From NCBI RefSeq assembly GCF_050587365.1, contig NZ_JBOBFV010000005.1, positions 124,001 to 188,000 on the forward strand: a DNA stretch of 64,000 nucleotides. Direction: 5' to 3'. Under the pieces are notes generated by a model. It was not told the DNA's origin and did not search any database. It saw only the letters and a list, made by a program, of their open reading frames with translations. Shown here piece after piece: positions 17,658-26,657 of this stretch (its first letter is position 1; each line of letters starts with the position of its first letter). The translations under genes and the position numbers were made by a program. This stretch comes from Plantibacter auratus. GTDB lineage: Bacteria > Actinomycetota > Actinomycetes > Actinomycetales > Microbacteriaceae.

Positions 17658-18565
17658 CGACCGCGATCCACCTGAACGGCGCGGCGCGTTATCGACCGCC
17701 CTGGGTGCCGCTGCTGTGGTGCGCACCCGCGCTGCTCATGATCACGATCTGGAGCGTCGGGCCCTTCATCGGGACCATCGCGCTGTCGTTCACCGACACC
17801 TCCCCGCTCGGCATGGGTGGAGCGTTCGTCGGCCTCGACAACTACCGCTCGATCCTGCAGGACCCCGCGTTCTGGTCCGCGACCGGCAACAGCGTGCTGT
17901 ACGCGATCATCGCCGTCCCCCTGCTGGTCGTCCTCCCGTTGCTGCTCGCGCAGCTCGTCCACACCCGACTCCCCGGGATGGGGTTCTTCCGCTCCGCCTA
18001 CGCGGCTCCGATCGTGGCGTCCGTGGTCGCGGTCGGGCTGGTCTGGCAGAACCTCCTCGGTGAACAAGGGCCCGTCAACACGGTGCTCCAGCGGGTCGGT
18101 CTCATCCAGCAGGCGGTGCCGTTCCTCTCCGAGGGGTCGCTCATCCTGCTCAGCGCCATCGCCCTCACGGTGTGGCGTGGGCTCGGGTGGTACCTGATCT
18201 TCTACCTGGCGGCGCTCTCGAACATCCCTCGCGAGTTGTACGAGGCGGCCGAGCTCGACGGCGCCGGCCCGACGCGACGGTTCCTCACCATCACGGTGCC
18301 GGGCACCCGCCTCACGATGCTCCTCGTCGGGCTCCTCGCCGGCATCGGGTCGCTCCGCGTGTTCAGCGAGGTCTACCTGCTCGGCGGCGCCACCGGTGGT
18401 CCGGGAGGCGAGGCACGGACACTCCCCTTCTTCATCCGCGACGCAGCGCTCGACCCGATCACCGGGAACGCGGGCTACGGTGCGGCCGCGAGCGTGGCAC
18501 TCTTCGCCCTCACCGCGGTGTTCGCCGTGCTGGCGCAGCGCTTCGGCGGGGAGCGGGACGCATGA
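17654..18565 (+). CDS. Sugar ABC transporter permease (MalF type)
   Basis: This is a membrane subunit of the putative fucoside importer, 303 residues, with six predicted helices starting at PLLWCAPALLMITIW. The ATPase-docking EAA loop is YEAAELDGAGPTRR near residue 198. Its start overlaps the binding-protein stop and its stop overlaps the next permease, both as ATGA. No ATPase is encoded in the operon, so a shared MsmK-like ATPase encoded elsewhere is expected. Confidence 0.92.
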   Translation: MTTAIHLNGAARYRPPWVPLLWCAPALLMITIWSVGPFIGTIALSFTDTSPLGMGGAFVGLDNYRSILQDPAFWSATGNSVLYAIIAVPLLVVLPLLLAQLVHTRLPGMGFFRSAYAAPIVASVVAVGLVWQNLLGEQGPVNTVLQRVGLIQQAVPFLSEGSLILLSAIALTVWRGLGWYLIFYLAALSNIPRELYEAAELDGAGPTRRFLTITVPGTRLTMLLVGLLAGIGSLRVFSEVYLLGGATGGPGGEARTLPFFIRDAALDPITGNAGYGAAASVALFALTAVFAVLAQRFGGERDA

Positions 18566-19440
18566 GCGCGCGCATCGAGCAGTCGCCCGCACGACCGCTC
18601 CTGCGGCGTCGGCGTCGGCGCTGGTCGAGGACGACACCGGTGCGGTACGCGCTCCTGCTCCTCGTCCTCGTCATCTCCGTCGGCCCGCTGCTGTGGCAGT
18701 TCCTGTCGTCGCTCAAGGGCTCCGGCGAAGCACTCTTCGGGCGCGACGCCACCCTGTTCCCACAGCTGCCGACGTTCGACGCCTACGTCACGATCTTCCG
18801 GCAGATCCCGATGGACGCCTACCTGACGAACAGCGCGATCGTCTGCGCGCTCACCATCGCCTCCCAGGTGGTGCTGCCGACCGCAGCCGGGTACATGCTC
18901 TCCCGACGCGGCTGGCGCGGGCGGCGGGTCACCTTCACCGTGCTGATCGTGTCGATGGTCGTGCCGTTCGAGTCGATCATGGTGTCGCTCTTCCTCATGA
19001 CCCAGGAGCTCGGTCTGCTCGACACCCTCGTCGGCGCGTGGCTCCCCGGTGCGGTCTCCGCGATGAACGTCCTCATCGTGCGGGCCTCATTCACGGCGGT
19101 GCCCGACGAGATCGAAGACGCCGCGTTCCTCGACGGAGCCTCGGAGTGGCAGCGGTTCACCGCCCTGTTCCTGCCGTCGTCCATCGGCGCGATGCTGGTC
19201 GTCGTCGTCAACTCGTTCATCACCGCGTGGGACGACTTCCTCTGGCCGCTCCTCGTTCTGCGGAGCGAGTCGTCGTTCACCGTCTCGCTCGGACTCGCAC
19301 GACTTTCGGCGTCGTCGTTCGGGTTCGACCCCAGGGTCGTGATGGCCGGATCCATCATCGCCGTCGTCCCCGTCCTCGTGGTGTTCATCGTGCTGCAACG
19401 ATGGTTCCACCGAGGCGTCGCAGCAGGAGGAGTCAAGTGA
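18562..19440 (+). CDS. Sugar ABC transporter permease (MalG type)
   Basis: This is the second membrane subunit, 292 residues. A strongly basic N-terminus (LLRRRRRRWSR) precedes the first helix ALLLLVLVISVGPLLWQF. The EAA loop is EIEDAAFLDGASEWQR near residue 190, and the typical ending is HRGVAAGGVK. The ATG at 18562 is embedded in the stop of the preceding permease. The stop overlaps the GTG start of the fucosidase gene, so the four genes form one translationally coupled unit. Confidence 0.92.
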   Translation: MSARIEQSPARPLLRRRRRRWSRTTPVRYALLLLVLVISVGPLLWQFLSSLKGSGEALFGRDATLFPQLPTFDAYVTIFRQIPMDAYLTNSAIVCALTIASQVVLPTAAGYMLSRRGWRGRRVTFTVLIVSMVVPFESIMVSLFLMTQELGLLDTLVGAWLPGAVSAMNVLIVRASFTAVPDEIEDAAFLDGASEWQRFTALFLPSSIGAMLVVVVNSFITAWDDFLWPLLVLRSESSFTVSLGLARLSASSFGFDPRVVMAGSIIAVVPVLVVFIVLQRWFHRGVAAGGVK

Positions 19441-20753
19441 GTCGACAGCCGCACCACCACGAGCATCGTCCCGTCCCGACCGAGGGCCAGTTGCGTTGGC
19501 AACAGGACGGCTTCGGCGTGTTCTTCCACTTCGGGGTCAACACCTTCGCCGGCAAGGAATGGAGCGACGGCACCCTGCCCGCCTCGAGCTTCGATCCGAG
19601 CGACCTCGATGTGCGGCAGTGGGTGCGCGTGGCGGCATCGATCGGTGCCGGATACGTCATCCTCACCGCGAAGCATCACGACGGGTTCTGTCTCTGGCCG
19701 ACCTCGACGACCGACTACAGCGTCGCATCCTCACCGTGGCAGGACGGCCACGGTGACGTCGTGGCCGAGCTCGCTGCAGCCTGTCGCGAGGCGGGCCTCG
19801 GACTGGGGCTGTACCTCTCGCCCTGGGATCGCCACGCCCCCGAGTACGCCGACGAGGCGCGCTACGCCGAGGTGTACGCCCGGCAGCTCACCGAACTGTG
19901 CACGAACTACGGCGAGCTCGTCGAGCTGTGGTTCGACGGCGCCGGGTCCGAGGGGTACACCTACGACTGGCCCGGCATCTCCGCGATCATCGAACGGCTT
20001 CAGCCGCAGGCCATGGTGTTCAACATGGGCGCCCCGACGATCCGCTGGGTGGGTAACGAGAACGGTCTCGCCGAAGACCCGGTCCGGTATGTCGTCGACC
20101 ACACCGACTTCAGCAACTACACCGTCATCACCAGCCGGTTCGAGGAGGCCCTCTACCTGCCGCCCGAGTGCGACGTCTCGATCCGACGCGGCTGGTTCTG
20201 GCACCCGGACGACGAGCCGAAGTCGGTAGAGCATCTGCTCGCGATCTTCTACCGGTCCGTCGGACTCGGCGCGAACCTGCTCCTCAACCTCCCACCCGAC
20301 ACCCGTGGGCTCCTCCCCCACGCCGATGTGGAACGCGTGACCGCCTGGGCCGCGGAGCGCGACCGACGCTTCGCACAGCCGATCCCGGGAACGCTGACCA
20401 CCGACGGGTCGACGGCCACCGTCACGTTCGCGGAGCCGGTCACCTTCGATCATCTCCGGCTGCACGAGGACCTCACCGCCGGACAGCTCATCGACCGCCA
20501 CGAGGTCCGGACACCGGACGGCCGCACGCTCGTCGAAGCCGGTTCCGTCGGCGTCTCGAGGGTGCACGTGTTCGAACCGGTCACGACCGACCGGCTGACG
20601 ATCGCGCTCGTCCCCGACGTCACCGACGACGCGGTTCGCCCCGCGGAAGCACCGGTGCCGGCGCTCCTCGCGGTCACCGCGTTCCGCACTGGCTCGAGCA
20701 CCGTCCCCGAGCTGCCGGTCGGCTACGAGGCCCCGACGGAGGCCCCCGACTGA
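19437..20753 (+). CDS. GH29 alpha-L-fucosidase
   Basis: This retaining glycosidase releases L-fucose from imported fucosides. The 438-residue product has no signal peptide and so is cytoplasmic. The TIM-barrel signatures FGVFFHFGVNTFAGKEW, ILTAKHHDGFCLWP and the nucleophile motif VELWFDGAG (Asp about residue 167) are all present. FNMGAPTIRWVGNENG follows, as in GH29 enzymes. The C-terminal 110 residues resemble the small beta-sandwich of this family. The start is the GTG at 19437, preceded by AGGAGGAG and overlapping the permease stop (GTGA). No fucose isomerase or kinase is found in the window, so released fucose must be handled elsewhere. Confidence 0.92.
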   Translation: MSRQPHHHEHRPVPTEGQLRWQQDGFGVFFHFGVNTFAGKEWSDGTLPASSFDPSDLDVRQWVRVAASIGAGYVILTAKHHDGFCLWPTSTTDYSVASSPWQDGHGDVVAELAAACREAGLGLGLYLSPWDRHAPEYADEARYAEVYARQLTELCTNYGELVELWFDGAGSEGYTYDWPGISAIIERLQPQAMVFNMGAPTIRWVGNENGLAEDPVRYVVDHTDFSNYTVITSRFEEALYLPPECDVSIRRGWFWHPDDEPKSVEHLLAIFYRSVGLGANLLLNLPPDTRGLLPHADVERVTAWAAERDRRFAQPIPGTLTTDGSTATVTFAEPVTFDHLRLHEDLTAGQLIDRHEVRTPDGRTLVEAGSVGVSRVHVFEPVTTDRLTIALVPDVTDDAVRPAEAPVPALLAVTAFRTGSSTVPELPVGYEAPTEAPD

Positions 20754-20790
20754 GCGGGCCGTGCCTCGACGCGGAACTAGGCTGGAGGGC

Positions 20791-21882
20791 GTGCAGGCGC
20801 TTCCCGAACCACTCGACACGAGTGCGCTCACCCGGCCGCTTCCCCGTCACGAGGTTCACGAGCAGTGGCGAGCCTTCGTCAGGGAGGACCCCGGCGCCCG
20901 CGATCGCATCGGGCGAGTCCGACGGCTCACCACCACCCTCGGCGCGATCGGCGGACTGTTCGGCATCTTCTTCTTCGGCCTGGTCGGCCTGCTCGCCTAC
21001 GCTCAAGGCGGCAGGAACGCGGGAGGGATCGCCTTCGGCATGGGCACGCTCGTGGTGGTCATGATCCTCCTCGCCGTGATCCTCGTCCGCATGACGATCC
21101 GGGTCTGGTCGCGTAGGACCCTGCGGCGCACACACCTCCGCCTCGCCAGCTTCGCCGAGGCCAACGGGTTCAACTACCGCGTCGGTCCCATCGCCCTCCA
21201 GCGCGACATGCCCTGGCGGAGCCGCGGGTCGGTGAACCTCCACCGAGTCCTCCGGAGCCGGGAGCCGCGCGGCATCGAGATCGCCGACTACGAGGTCATC
21301 GGCAACCGCAAGAACCTCGCGGCCCCCTTCGGTGGCTACTGCGCACTCCGGATGCCCGTCGCCCTCCCCCACATCCTGCTCCGCGCCCAGGACGGCCGCC
21401 GCCGAGGGATGACTGGCGCCGGCGCCCCGGCCGATGCGCAGCGGCTCAGCCTCGAGGGCGGGTTCGACCGCCACTTCCAGCTGTACTGCCCGGTCGGCTA
21501 CGAGGCCGATGCCCTCTATCTGTTCACGCCCGACGTGATGGCGCGACTGCTCGACCACGTGCGCGGCTTCGACGTGGAGATCGTCGACGACTGGCTCCTG
21601 CTCGTGACCAGCGACGATCTCGTCACGACGAAGGTCGACGATTGGCAGGACATCGCCGCCGCTGTCGACGCCGTGGACGACCGCGTCGAACGCTGGGCAC
21701 GGTGGCGGGAGACCCGAGGTGACCGGCGAAGCGCCAAGACGGACGAGTCGGCCTCGACCGCGGCGGCCGGCCGCGTCAGCACCCGTGGTCGGCGCCTCAG
21801 CGTCCGGATGAGCGTCGACGACATCCTCATGTGGAGCGCGCTCGGGCTGTTCGTCGTCGGCACGATCATCGGGCTCCGGTAG
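20791..21882 (+). CDS. Uncharacterised membrane protein
   Basis: No family was recognised. The product is about 363 residues. Two adjacent membrane helices lie near the N-terminus (GGLFGIFFFGLVGLLAYA and GMGTLVVVMILLAVILV). A basic soluble domain of about 200 residues follows (RTHLRLASFAEANGFNYRVG; LEGGFDRHFQLYCPVGYE), and one helix sits at the extreme C-terminus (ILMWSALGLFVVGTIIGL). The start is uncertain. GTG at 20791 has TAGGCT 8 bp upstream, which would suit a leaderless message. GTG at 20761 in the same frame would add 10 residues but lacks any signal. It is not coupled to the fucosidase operon that ends 37 bp before. Confidence 0.75.
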   Translation: MQALPEPLDTSALTRPLPRHEVHEQWRAFVREDPGARDRIGRVRRLTTTLGAIGGLFGIFFFGLVGLLAYAQGGRNAGGIAFGMGTLVVVMILLAVILVRMTIRVWSRRTLRRTHLRLASFAEANGFNYRVGPIALQRDMPWRSRGSVNLHRVLRSREPRGIEIADYEVIGNRKNLAAPFGGYCALRMPVALPHILLRAQDGRRRGMTGAGAPADAQRLSLEGGFDRHFQLYCPVGYEADALYLFTPDVMARLLDHVRGFDVEIVDDWLLLVTSDDLVTTKVDDWQDIAAAVDAVDDRVERWARWRETRGDRRSAKTDESASTAAAGRVSTRGRRLSVRMSVDDILMWSALGLFVVGTIIGLR

Positions 21883-21912
21883 CGCGCTCGAACGCTCCCG
21901 ACCCGATCCGGG

Positions 21913-22233
21913 TCAGTCGCCGTACTCGTCGAGGAAGGTGTCCGACTCGGCATCGAGCGCACATCCCTCGGCGGCGGCCTCGGCCGGGGTGCGGTCGCCG
22001 GCGTCGACGATGCGGCTCGACTGCTCCTCGATGCACCGTTCCATCGCCCGCTCGGCGGCTGCTGGGTCGGCGGCGGTGAACCCGCCGGTCGCTGCGACGA
22101 TCACGAGGACCGCTCCGACACCGGCGACGAGGACGGTCCCACCGATCGCGAGCTTCCATCCGAGCCTCGTCGGCTCGGCCGTCCCCTCATCGCCCGGCTC
22201 CTGCTGCTCCGTCTGCGTGAACACATCCGTCAT
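21913..22233 (-). CDS. Small single-pass membrane protein, unknown function
   Basis: The 106-residue product has an acidic cytoplasmic N-terminus (TQTEQQEPGDEGTAEP), one helix (LAIGGTVLVAGVGAVLVIVAA) and an extracellular acidic tail with two cysteines (ERCIEEQ and EGCALD) that could pair. The ATG at 22233 has a weak ribosome site. It is convergent with the preceding membrane-protein gene. No homologue could be named. Confidence 0.6.
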   Translation of the reverse strand: MTDVFTQTEQQEPGDEGTAEPTRLGWKLAIGGTVLVAGVGAVLVIVAATGGFTAADPAAAERAMERCIEEQSSRIVDAGDRTPAEAAAEGCALDAESDTFLDEYGD

Positions 22234-22329
22234 CGGTCGACCCGCGTCGCTCAGCGCGCCACCCCCGGCGCGTCGCCCCAGGCTAGCAAGCGCCGTCGTC
22301 GCACCGCACGATCGACGACACCACGACGC

Positions 22330-22365
22330 GAGACGGCCTCCCGCCGGTGGGCGGGAGGCCGTCTC
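22330..22365 (-). terminator. Terminator of the araBDA operon
   Basis: A perfect 16-bp stem (22330-22345 with 22350-22365) and a 4-base loop lie 18 bp downstream of the araA stop. There is no U-tract, which is usual in high-GC actinobacteria. Confidence 0.85.
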
Positions 22366-22383
22366 GGTCGGATCGTCCCGGGG

Positions 22384-23901
22384 CTAGAACCCCTGGGCGA
22401 GGCGGTAGTACGCGTTGTTCCAGCGGACCTCACGCTGGAAGTCGCGCGTGGTGGTCGACTCGTCGATCACGAGGAGCTCGGTCTTGGCGATCTCCGCGAA
22501 GTCGGCGAAGACCTCGACCCCGACCGCGGTCGACATGACGGTGTGGTGCGCGGCACCGGCGGTCAGCCAAGCGGCGGCAGACGTCGCGAAGTCCGGAGCC
22601 GGCTTCCACACGGCGCGCCCGACGGGCAGCTTCGGCAGGGCCTCGATGGGCTGGACGACCTCGACGACGTTCGCCGTCAGCCGGAAACGGTCGCGCATGT
22701 CACTCATCGCGACGACCACGGCGGGGCCGGAGTCGGCCGTGAAGACCAGGCGCACCGGGTCCTCCTTGCCGCCGATGCCGAGCGGGTGCACCTCGAGGGT
22801 GGCACGAGCCGAAGAGAGCGTCGGGCTGACCTCGAGCATGTGCGCCCCGAGGATGAGCTCGTTGCCGGGCTCCATGTGGTACGTGTAGTCCTCCATGAGC
22901 GACGCGCCACCGGGGAGGCCGGCACCCATGACGGACGCGGCGCGCACGAGGACGGCGGTCTTCCAGTCGCCCTCCGCACCGAAGCCGTAGCCGTCGGCCA
23001 TGAGGCGCTGGACGGCGAGGCCCGGCAGCTGACGCAGCTCACCGAGGTCTTCGAAGCTCGTCGTGAACGCGGCGAAGTCGCCGGCCTCGAGGAAGGAGCG
23101 CAGGCCCAGTTCGATCGCGGCACCGTAGCGGAGCGACTCGTGCCGCTCGCCACCCTTGCGCAGCTCGGGGACGACGTCGTACAGCTCCTCGTACTCGGCG
23201 ACGAGCGCGTCGACGTCGGCGTCCGTCGACGCGTGCACGGCCTCGGCCAGCTCGTTGACGCTCCACGTGTTGACCTGCACTCCGAAGCGCAGCTCGGCCT
23301 CGGTCTTGTCGCCCTCGGTGACGGCGACGTAGCGCATGTTGTCGCCGAAGCGCGCGAGCTTGAGCTCGTGCGTGGCCGCCCAACCCGCAGCGGCGCGCTG
23401 CCAGGTGCCGACCTCACGCTGAACGCGCGGGTCGGAGACGTGGCCGACGACCGTCTTGCGGGCGACGCCCAGACGCGTCTGGATGTACCCGAACTCGCGG
23501 TCGCCGTGCGCGGCCTGGTTGAGGTTCATGAAGTCGAAGTCGATCTCCGACCACGGCAGCTCGACGTTCGCCTGCGTGTGGAGGTGGAGCAGCGGCTTCT
23601 GCAGCGCGTCAAGCCCGGCGATCCACATCTTGGCCGGGCTGAAGGTGTGCATCCAGGTGACGAGACCGATGACGCTGTCGTCGGCGTTCGCGTCGAGCAT
23701 CGCGCGACGGATCGACTCGGAGTCCTTGAGGACGGGCTTCCACTCGATCCGCACGGGGACGTCGGCGGCGGCGCCGAGCTCGGCGGCGATGGCCTGGGAC
23801 TGCTCGGCGACCTGACGGAGGGTCTCCTCGCCGTAGAGGTTCTGGCTGCCGGTGAGGAACCAGACGGTGTAGTGGTCGAGCGTGGTGGTGGGCTTCGGCA
23901 T
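22384..23901 (-). CDS. araA: L-arabinose isomerase
   Basis: The enzyme converts L-arabinose to L-ribulose, the first step of arabinose catabolism, using a divalent metal. It is 505 residues, the normal length. The N-terminal WFLTGSQNLYGEETLRQVA and later GFGAEGDWKTAVLVRA and MEDYTYHMEPGNELILGAHM are AraA signatures. The last of these carries metal-binding Glu and His residues. The ATG at 23901 has GAAAGAA upstream. It is the third gene of araB-araD-araA and is separated from araD by a repeat-bearing 122-bp gap. Expression should depend on the AraR-like operator at 26608. Confidence 0.97.
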   Translation of the reverse strand: MPKPTTTLDHYTVWFLTGSQNLYGEETLRQVAEQSQAIAAELGAAADVPVRIEWKPVLKDSESIRRAMLDANADDSVIGLVTWMHTFSPAKMWIAGLDALQKPLLHLHTQANVELPWSEIDFDFMNLNQAAHGDREFGYIQTRLGVARKTVVGHVSDPRVQREVGTWQRAAAGWAATHELKLARFGDNMRYVAVTEGDKTEAELRFGVQVNTWSVNELAEAVHASTDADVDALVAEYEELYDVVPELRKGGERHESLRYGAAIELGLRSFLEAGDFAAFTTSFEDLGELRQLPGLAVQRLMADGYGFGAEGDWKTAVLVRAASVMGAGLPGGASLMEDYTYHMEPGNELILGAHMLEVSPTLSSARATLEVHPLGIGGKEDPVRLVFTADSGPAVVVAMSDMRDRFRLTANVVEVVQPIEALPKLPVGRAVWKPAPDFATSAAAWLTAGAAHHTVMSTAVGVEVFADFAEIAKTELLVIDESTTTRDFQREVRWNNAYYRLAQGF

Positions 23902-23930
23902 GGGTGGGTTCTTTCTTGAGGTCGTTTCGG

Positions 23931-23989
23931 TCCCTGAGCCTGTCGAAGGGCGGGACCGTGGTGGGGTGGCCCTTCGACAAGCTCAGGGA
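23931..23989. repeat. Palindromic repeat, family B (TGAGCCTGTCGAAGG type), between araD and araA
   Basis: TCCCTGAGCCTGTCGAAGGG (23931-23950) pairs with 23970-23989 as a 20-bp inverted repeat with one mismatch. Related copies are at 31301, 37991 and 50086. Within the ara operon it would form an RNA hairpin upstream of araA. Confidence 0.8.
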
Positions 23990-24023
23990 CCGGGAGGGTG
24001 TCAGGGACCGGAGGTCAGTCGGG

Positions 24024-24731
24024 TTAGAGCGCGCCCTGCGGCGCCTGGCCGTAGACGTTCTGGTAGCGGTCGAAGAGGGCGTCGATCGCCTCGGTCGGCA
24101 TGGGCTTCGGCTCGCCGAGCTGACGCGAGATGTGCACGGTGCGGGCGACGTCCTCGACCATCACCGCGGCCTTCACGGCGTCGCGGGCGTCCTTCCCGAT
24201 CGTGAACGGACCGTGGTTCTGCATGAGCACCGCGCGCGACCGGTGACCGGTGAGCGTCTCGACGATGCCGCGTCCGATCGAGTCGTCGCCGATGATCGAG
24301 AACGGACCGATCGGGACCTCCCCGCCGAACTCGTCGGCCATCGCCGTGATGACGCACGGGATGGGCTCGGCGCGTGCCGCCCAGGCCACCGCGTAGGTGG
24401 AGTGGGTGTGCACGACGCCGCCGACCTCGGGCATATGCCGGTAGACGTATGCGTGTGCCGCGGTGTCGCTCGACGGCGACCGCTCAGCACCGGGTGTGCC
24501 CGGTATGACCTTGCCGTCGAGGTCGCAGAGGATCATGTTCTCGGGCGCGAGGTCGTCGTAGTCGACGCCGGAGGGCTTGATGACGAAGAGCTCGGCTCCC
24601 GGCACGCGCCCGGAGACGTTGCCGCCGGTCCAGATGACGAGCCCGTACCGGACGAGCTCCCCGTGCAGCTTGGCGACGTCGGACCGGACGCGCGCGATCG
24701 CGACCTCGATCTCGGGCGAGTAGGTGTTCAC
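24024..24731 (-). CDS. araD: L-ribulose-5-phosphate 4-epimerase
   Basis: The enzyme converts L-ribulose 5-phosphate to D-xylulose 5-phosphate, feeding the pentose phosphate pathway. It is 235 residues, a class-II aldolase fold. The Zn-binding histidines lie in VVHTHSTYAVAWA. TGGNVSGRV and MQNHGPFTIGKDA are the phosphate-binding and catalytic segments. The start is the GTG at 24731 (VNTYSPEIEVAI), with GAAGGAG 7 bp upstream. It overlaps the araB stop as GTGA. The much longer open frame that includes this gene is a shadow of araB. Confidence 0.96.
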   Translation of the reverse strand: MNTYSPEIEVAIARVRSDVAKLHGELVRYGLVIWTGGNVSGRVPGAELFVIKPSGVDYDDLAPENMILCDLDGKVIPGTPGAERSPSSDTAAHAYVYRHMPEVGGVVHTHSTYAVAWAARAEPIPCVITAMADEFGGEVPIGPFSIIGDDSIGRGIVETLTGHRSRAVLMQNHGPFTIGKDARDAVKAAVMVEDVARTVHISRQLGEPKPMPTEAIDALFDRYQNVYGQAPQGAL

Positions 24732-26497
24732 GCGGTTGCTCCTTCGAGGGCGGTGGTCTCGGTGTCGGTCGGCAGGCTGTCGACGCCGCCACCGAGGGCG
24801 GCTCGGCGGATGCGCTTCAGGCGCTTCATGACGTCGTTGGCGCCACGACCGAAGTAGTCGTGGAGCGTCGCGTACTCCGCGTAGAGCAGGTCGTACGCGT
24901 CGGCCGCGGCCTCGTTCGGCGTGTAGACGGCGCGGTTCACCTTGCCCATCGCGGCGCTGGCGGCCGGGACGTCCGGGTAGGCCCCGGCGGCGACGGCGGC
25001 GTGGATGGCCGAGCCGAGCGCGGGCCCCTGGTCGCTCGCCGTGATGGAGATCGGCAGGCGGAGGATGTCGGAGTACGTCTGCATGAGGAAGGGGTTCCGC
25101 TGCAGACCGCCGGCGACGATGAACTCGGTGACGGGGACGCCCGAGGCGTTGAACGTCTCGACGATCTTCCTGGTGCCGAACGCGGTCGCCTCGAACAATG
25201 CGCGGTAGACCTCCTCGGTGCGGGTCGTGAGCGTCAGGCCGAGGACGGTGCCGGAGAGCTCGTGGTCGACGAGGACCGAGCGGTTGCCCGAGTGCCAGTC
25301 GAGGGCGACGAGCCCGTGCGCGCCGACGGGCTGGTCCTGGATGAGCGAGGTGAGGTGCTCGTGGATGCTGACACCACGCGCCGCAGCCTCCTCGGTGTAC
25401 CGGGCGGGGACCTGGTTCGCGACGTACCAGGCGAAGATGTCGCCGACGCCCGACTGCCCGGCCTCGTAGCCGTAGAGGCCGGCGATGATGCCGCCGTCGA
25501 CGACACCGCACATGCCCGGGACCTCGCGGAGGACGTCGCCGTTCATGACGTGGCAGGTGGAGGTGCCCATGATCGCGACCATCTGGCCGGGCGAGACGGC
25601 CTGCGCCGCGGGTGCTGCGACGTGCGCGTCGACGTTCCCGACCGCGACCGCGATGCCCTCGCGAAGACCGGTCCACGCAGCGGCTTCGGCCGACAGGGTG
25701 CCGGCGGCGGCGCCCAGTTCACCGATCTCGTGGGCGACCTTGTCGTCGGCGAACCGCTCGAACGCGGGGTTGAGAGCCGCGAGGAACTCGTGGCTCGGGT
25801 AGGCACCGTCCTGGTAGATGCCCTTGTAGCCGGCGGTGCAGGCGTTCCGCACGTAGGTGCCGGTGAGCTGCCAGATGATCCAGTCGGCCGCCTCGACCCA
25901 GTGGTCCATGCGCTCGTAGAGTTCGGGGTCCTCCTCGAGGAGCTGGAGTCCCTTGGCGAACTCCCACTCGCTCGAGATGAGGCCGCCGTACCGCGGCAGC
26001 CAGGACTCGCCCCGCTCGGCGGCGAGCTCGTTGATGCGGTCCGCCTGCGGCTGCGCGGAGTGGTGCTTCCACAGCTTCACGTAGGCGTGCGGGCGGTCGG
26101 CGTACTCGGGCAGCTCGTTGAGCGGCGTCCCGTCGGCGATGACGGGGACCATGGTGCAGGCGGTGAAGTCGGTGCCGATGCCGATGACGGCGGCGGGGTC
26201 GATCCCGGCGGACTCGACGGCGCGCGGCACAGCGGATTGCATGACGGCGACGTAGTCGGCCGGCACCTGCAGCGCCCAGTCGGGCGGCAGCGCGGCGCCG
26301 GTCGAGGCGAGCTCACGGTCCATGACGGCGTGCGGGTAGTCGAGCACCGCCGACCCGAGTTCGGCACCGTCGGACACACGCACGACGACGGCTCGGCCGG
26401 ACAGCGTGCCGAAGTCGACACCGATCGTGTAGGTCTCTGCGTGCGTGGCTGTCGCCTGCTCGGGGGCGCTGGCGGCCGGGTTCTGCTCGGTGTTCAC
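24728..26497 (-). CDS. araB: Ribulokinase
   Basis: The enzyme phosphorylates L-ribulose with ATP to L-ribulose 5-phosphate. It is 589 residues, FGGY kinase family. YTIGVDFGTLSGRAVVV is the N-terminal phosphate loop. IGIGTDFTACTMVPV, the substrate motif around VEAADWIIWQLTG, and the C-terminal FGGY signature TEFIVAGGLQRNPFLMQ are present. The first 20 residues are a non-conserved Ala-rich extension. The start is GTG at 26497 with GAAGGAG upstream. It is the first gene of the araBDA operon. A perfect TACAACGTTGTA palindrome lies 111-122 bp before it. Confidence 0.96.
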   Translation of the reverse strand: MNTEQNPAASAPEQATATHAETYTIGVDFGTLSGRAVVVRVSDGAELGSAVLDYPHAVMDRELASTGAALPPDWALQVPADYVAVMQSAVPRAVESAGIDPAAVIGIGTDFTACTMVPVIADGTPLNELPEYADRPHAYVKLWKHHSAQPQADRINELAAERGESWLPRYGGLISSEWEFAKGLQLLEEDPELYERMDHWVEAADWIIWQLTGTYVRNACTAGYKGIYQDGAYPSHEFLAALNPAFERFADDKVAHEIGELGAAAGTLSAEAAAWTGLREGIAVAVGNVDAHVAAPAAQAVSPGQMVAIMGTSTCHVMNGDVLREVPGMCGVVDGGIIAGLYGYEAGQSGVGDIFAWYVANQVPARYTEEAAARGVSIHEHLTSLIQDQPVGAHGLVALDWHSGNRSVLVDHELSGTVLGLTLTTRTEEVYRALFEATAFGTRKIVETFNASGVPVTEFIVAGGLQRNPFLMQTYSDILRLPISITASDQGPALGSAIHAAVAAGAYPDVPAASAAMGKVNRAVYTPNEAAADAYDLLYAEYATLHDYFGRGANDVMKRLKRIRRAALGGGVDSLPTDTETTALEGATA

Positions 26498-26607
26498 CGG
26501 TGGGACTCCTTCGTCGATCTGGTGCTCGGTTGATTCGCGATGCTGTGGTGCAAGCGGGTGGGGGCGGATGCTCGGCCGGTGGATCAGGGCTGGGCCGCGC
26601 TCCAGTG

Positions 26608-26619
26608 TACAACGTTGTA
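26608..26619. promoter_or_regulatory. AraR-like LacI operator of araBDA
   Basis: TACAACGTTGTA is a perfect 12-bp palindrome with the same core as the sites at 4649 and 5797. On the minus strand it abuts TACACT (26604-26609), a possible -10 box, so binding would block transcription of araB. Confidence 0.82.
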
Positions 26620-26657
26620 TATTGCCGTGGCCATGGACAGGGCGATGCGATTTCGAC

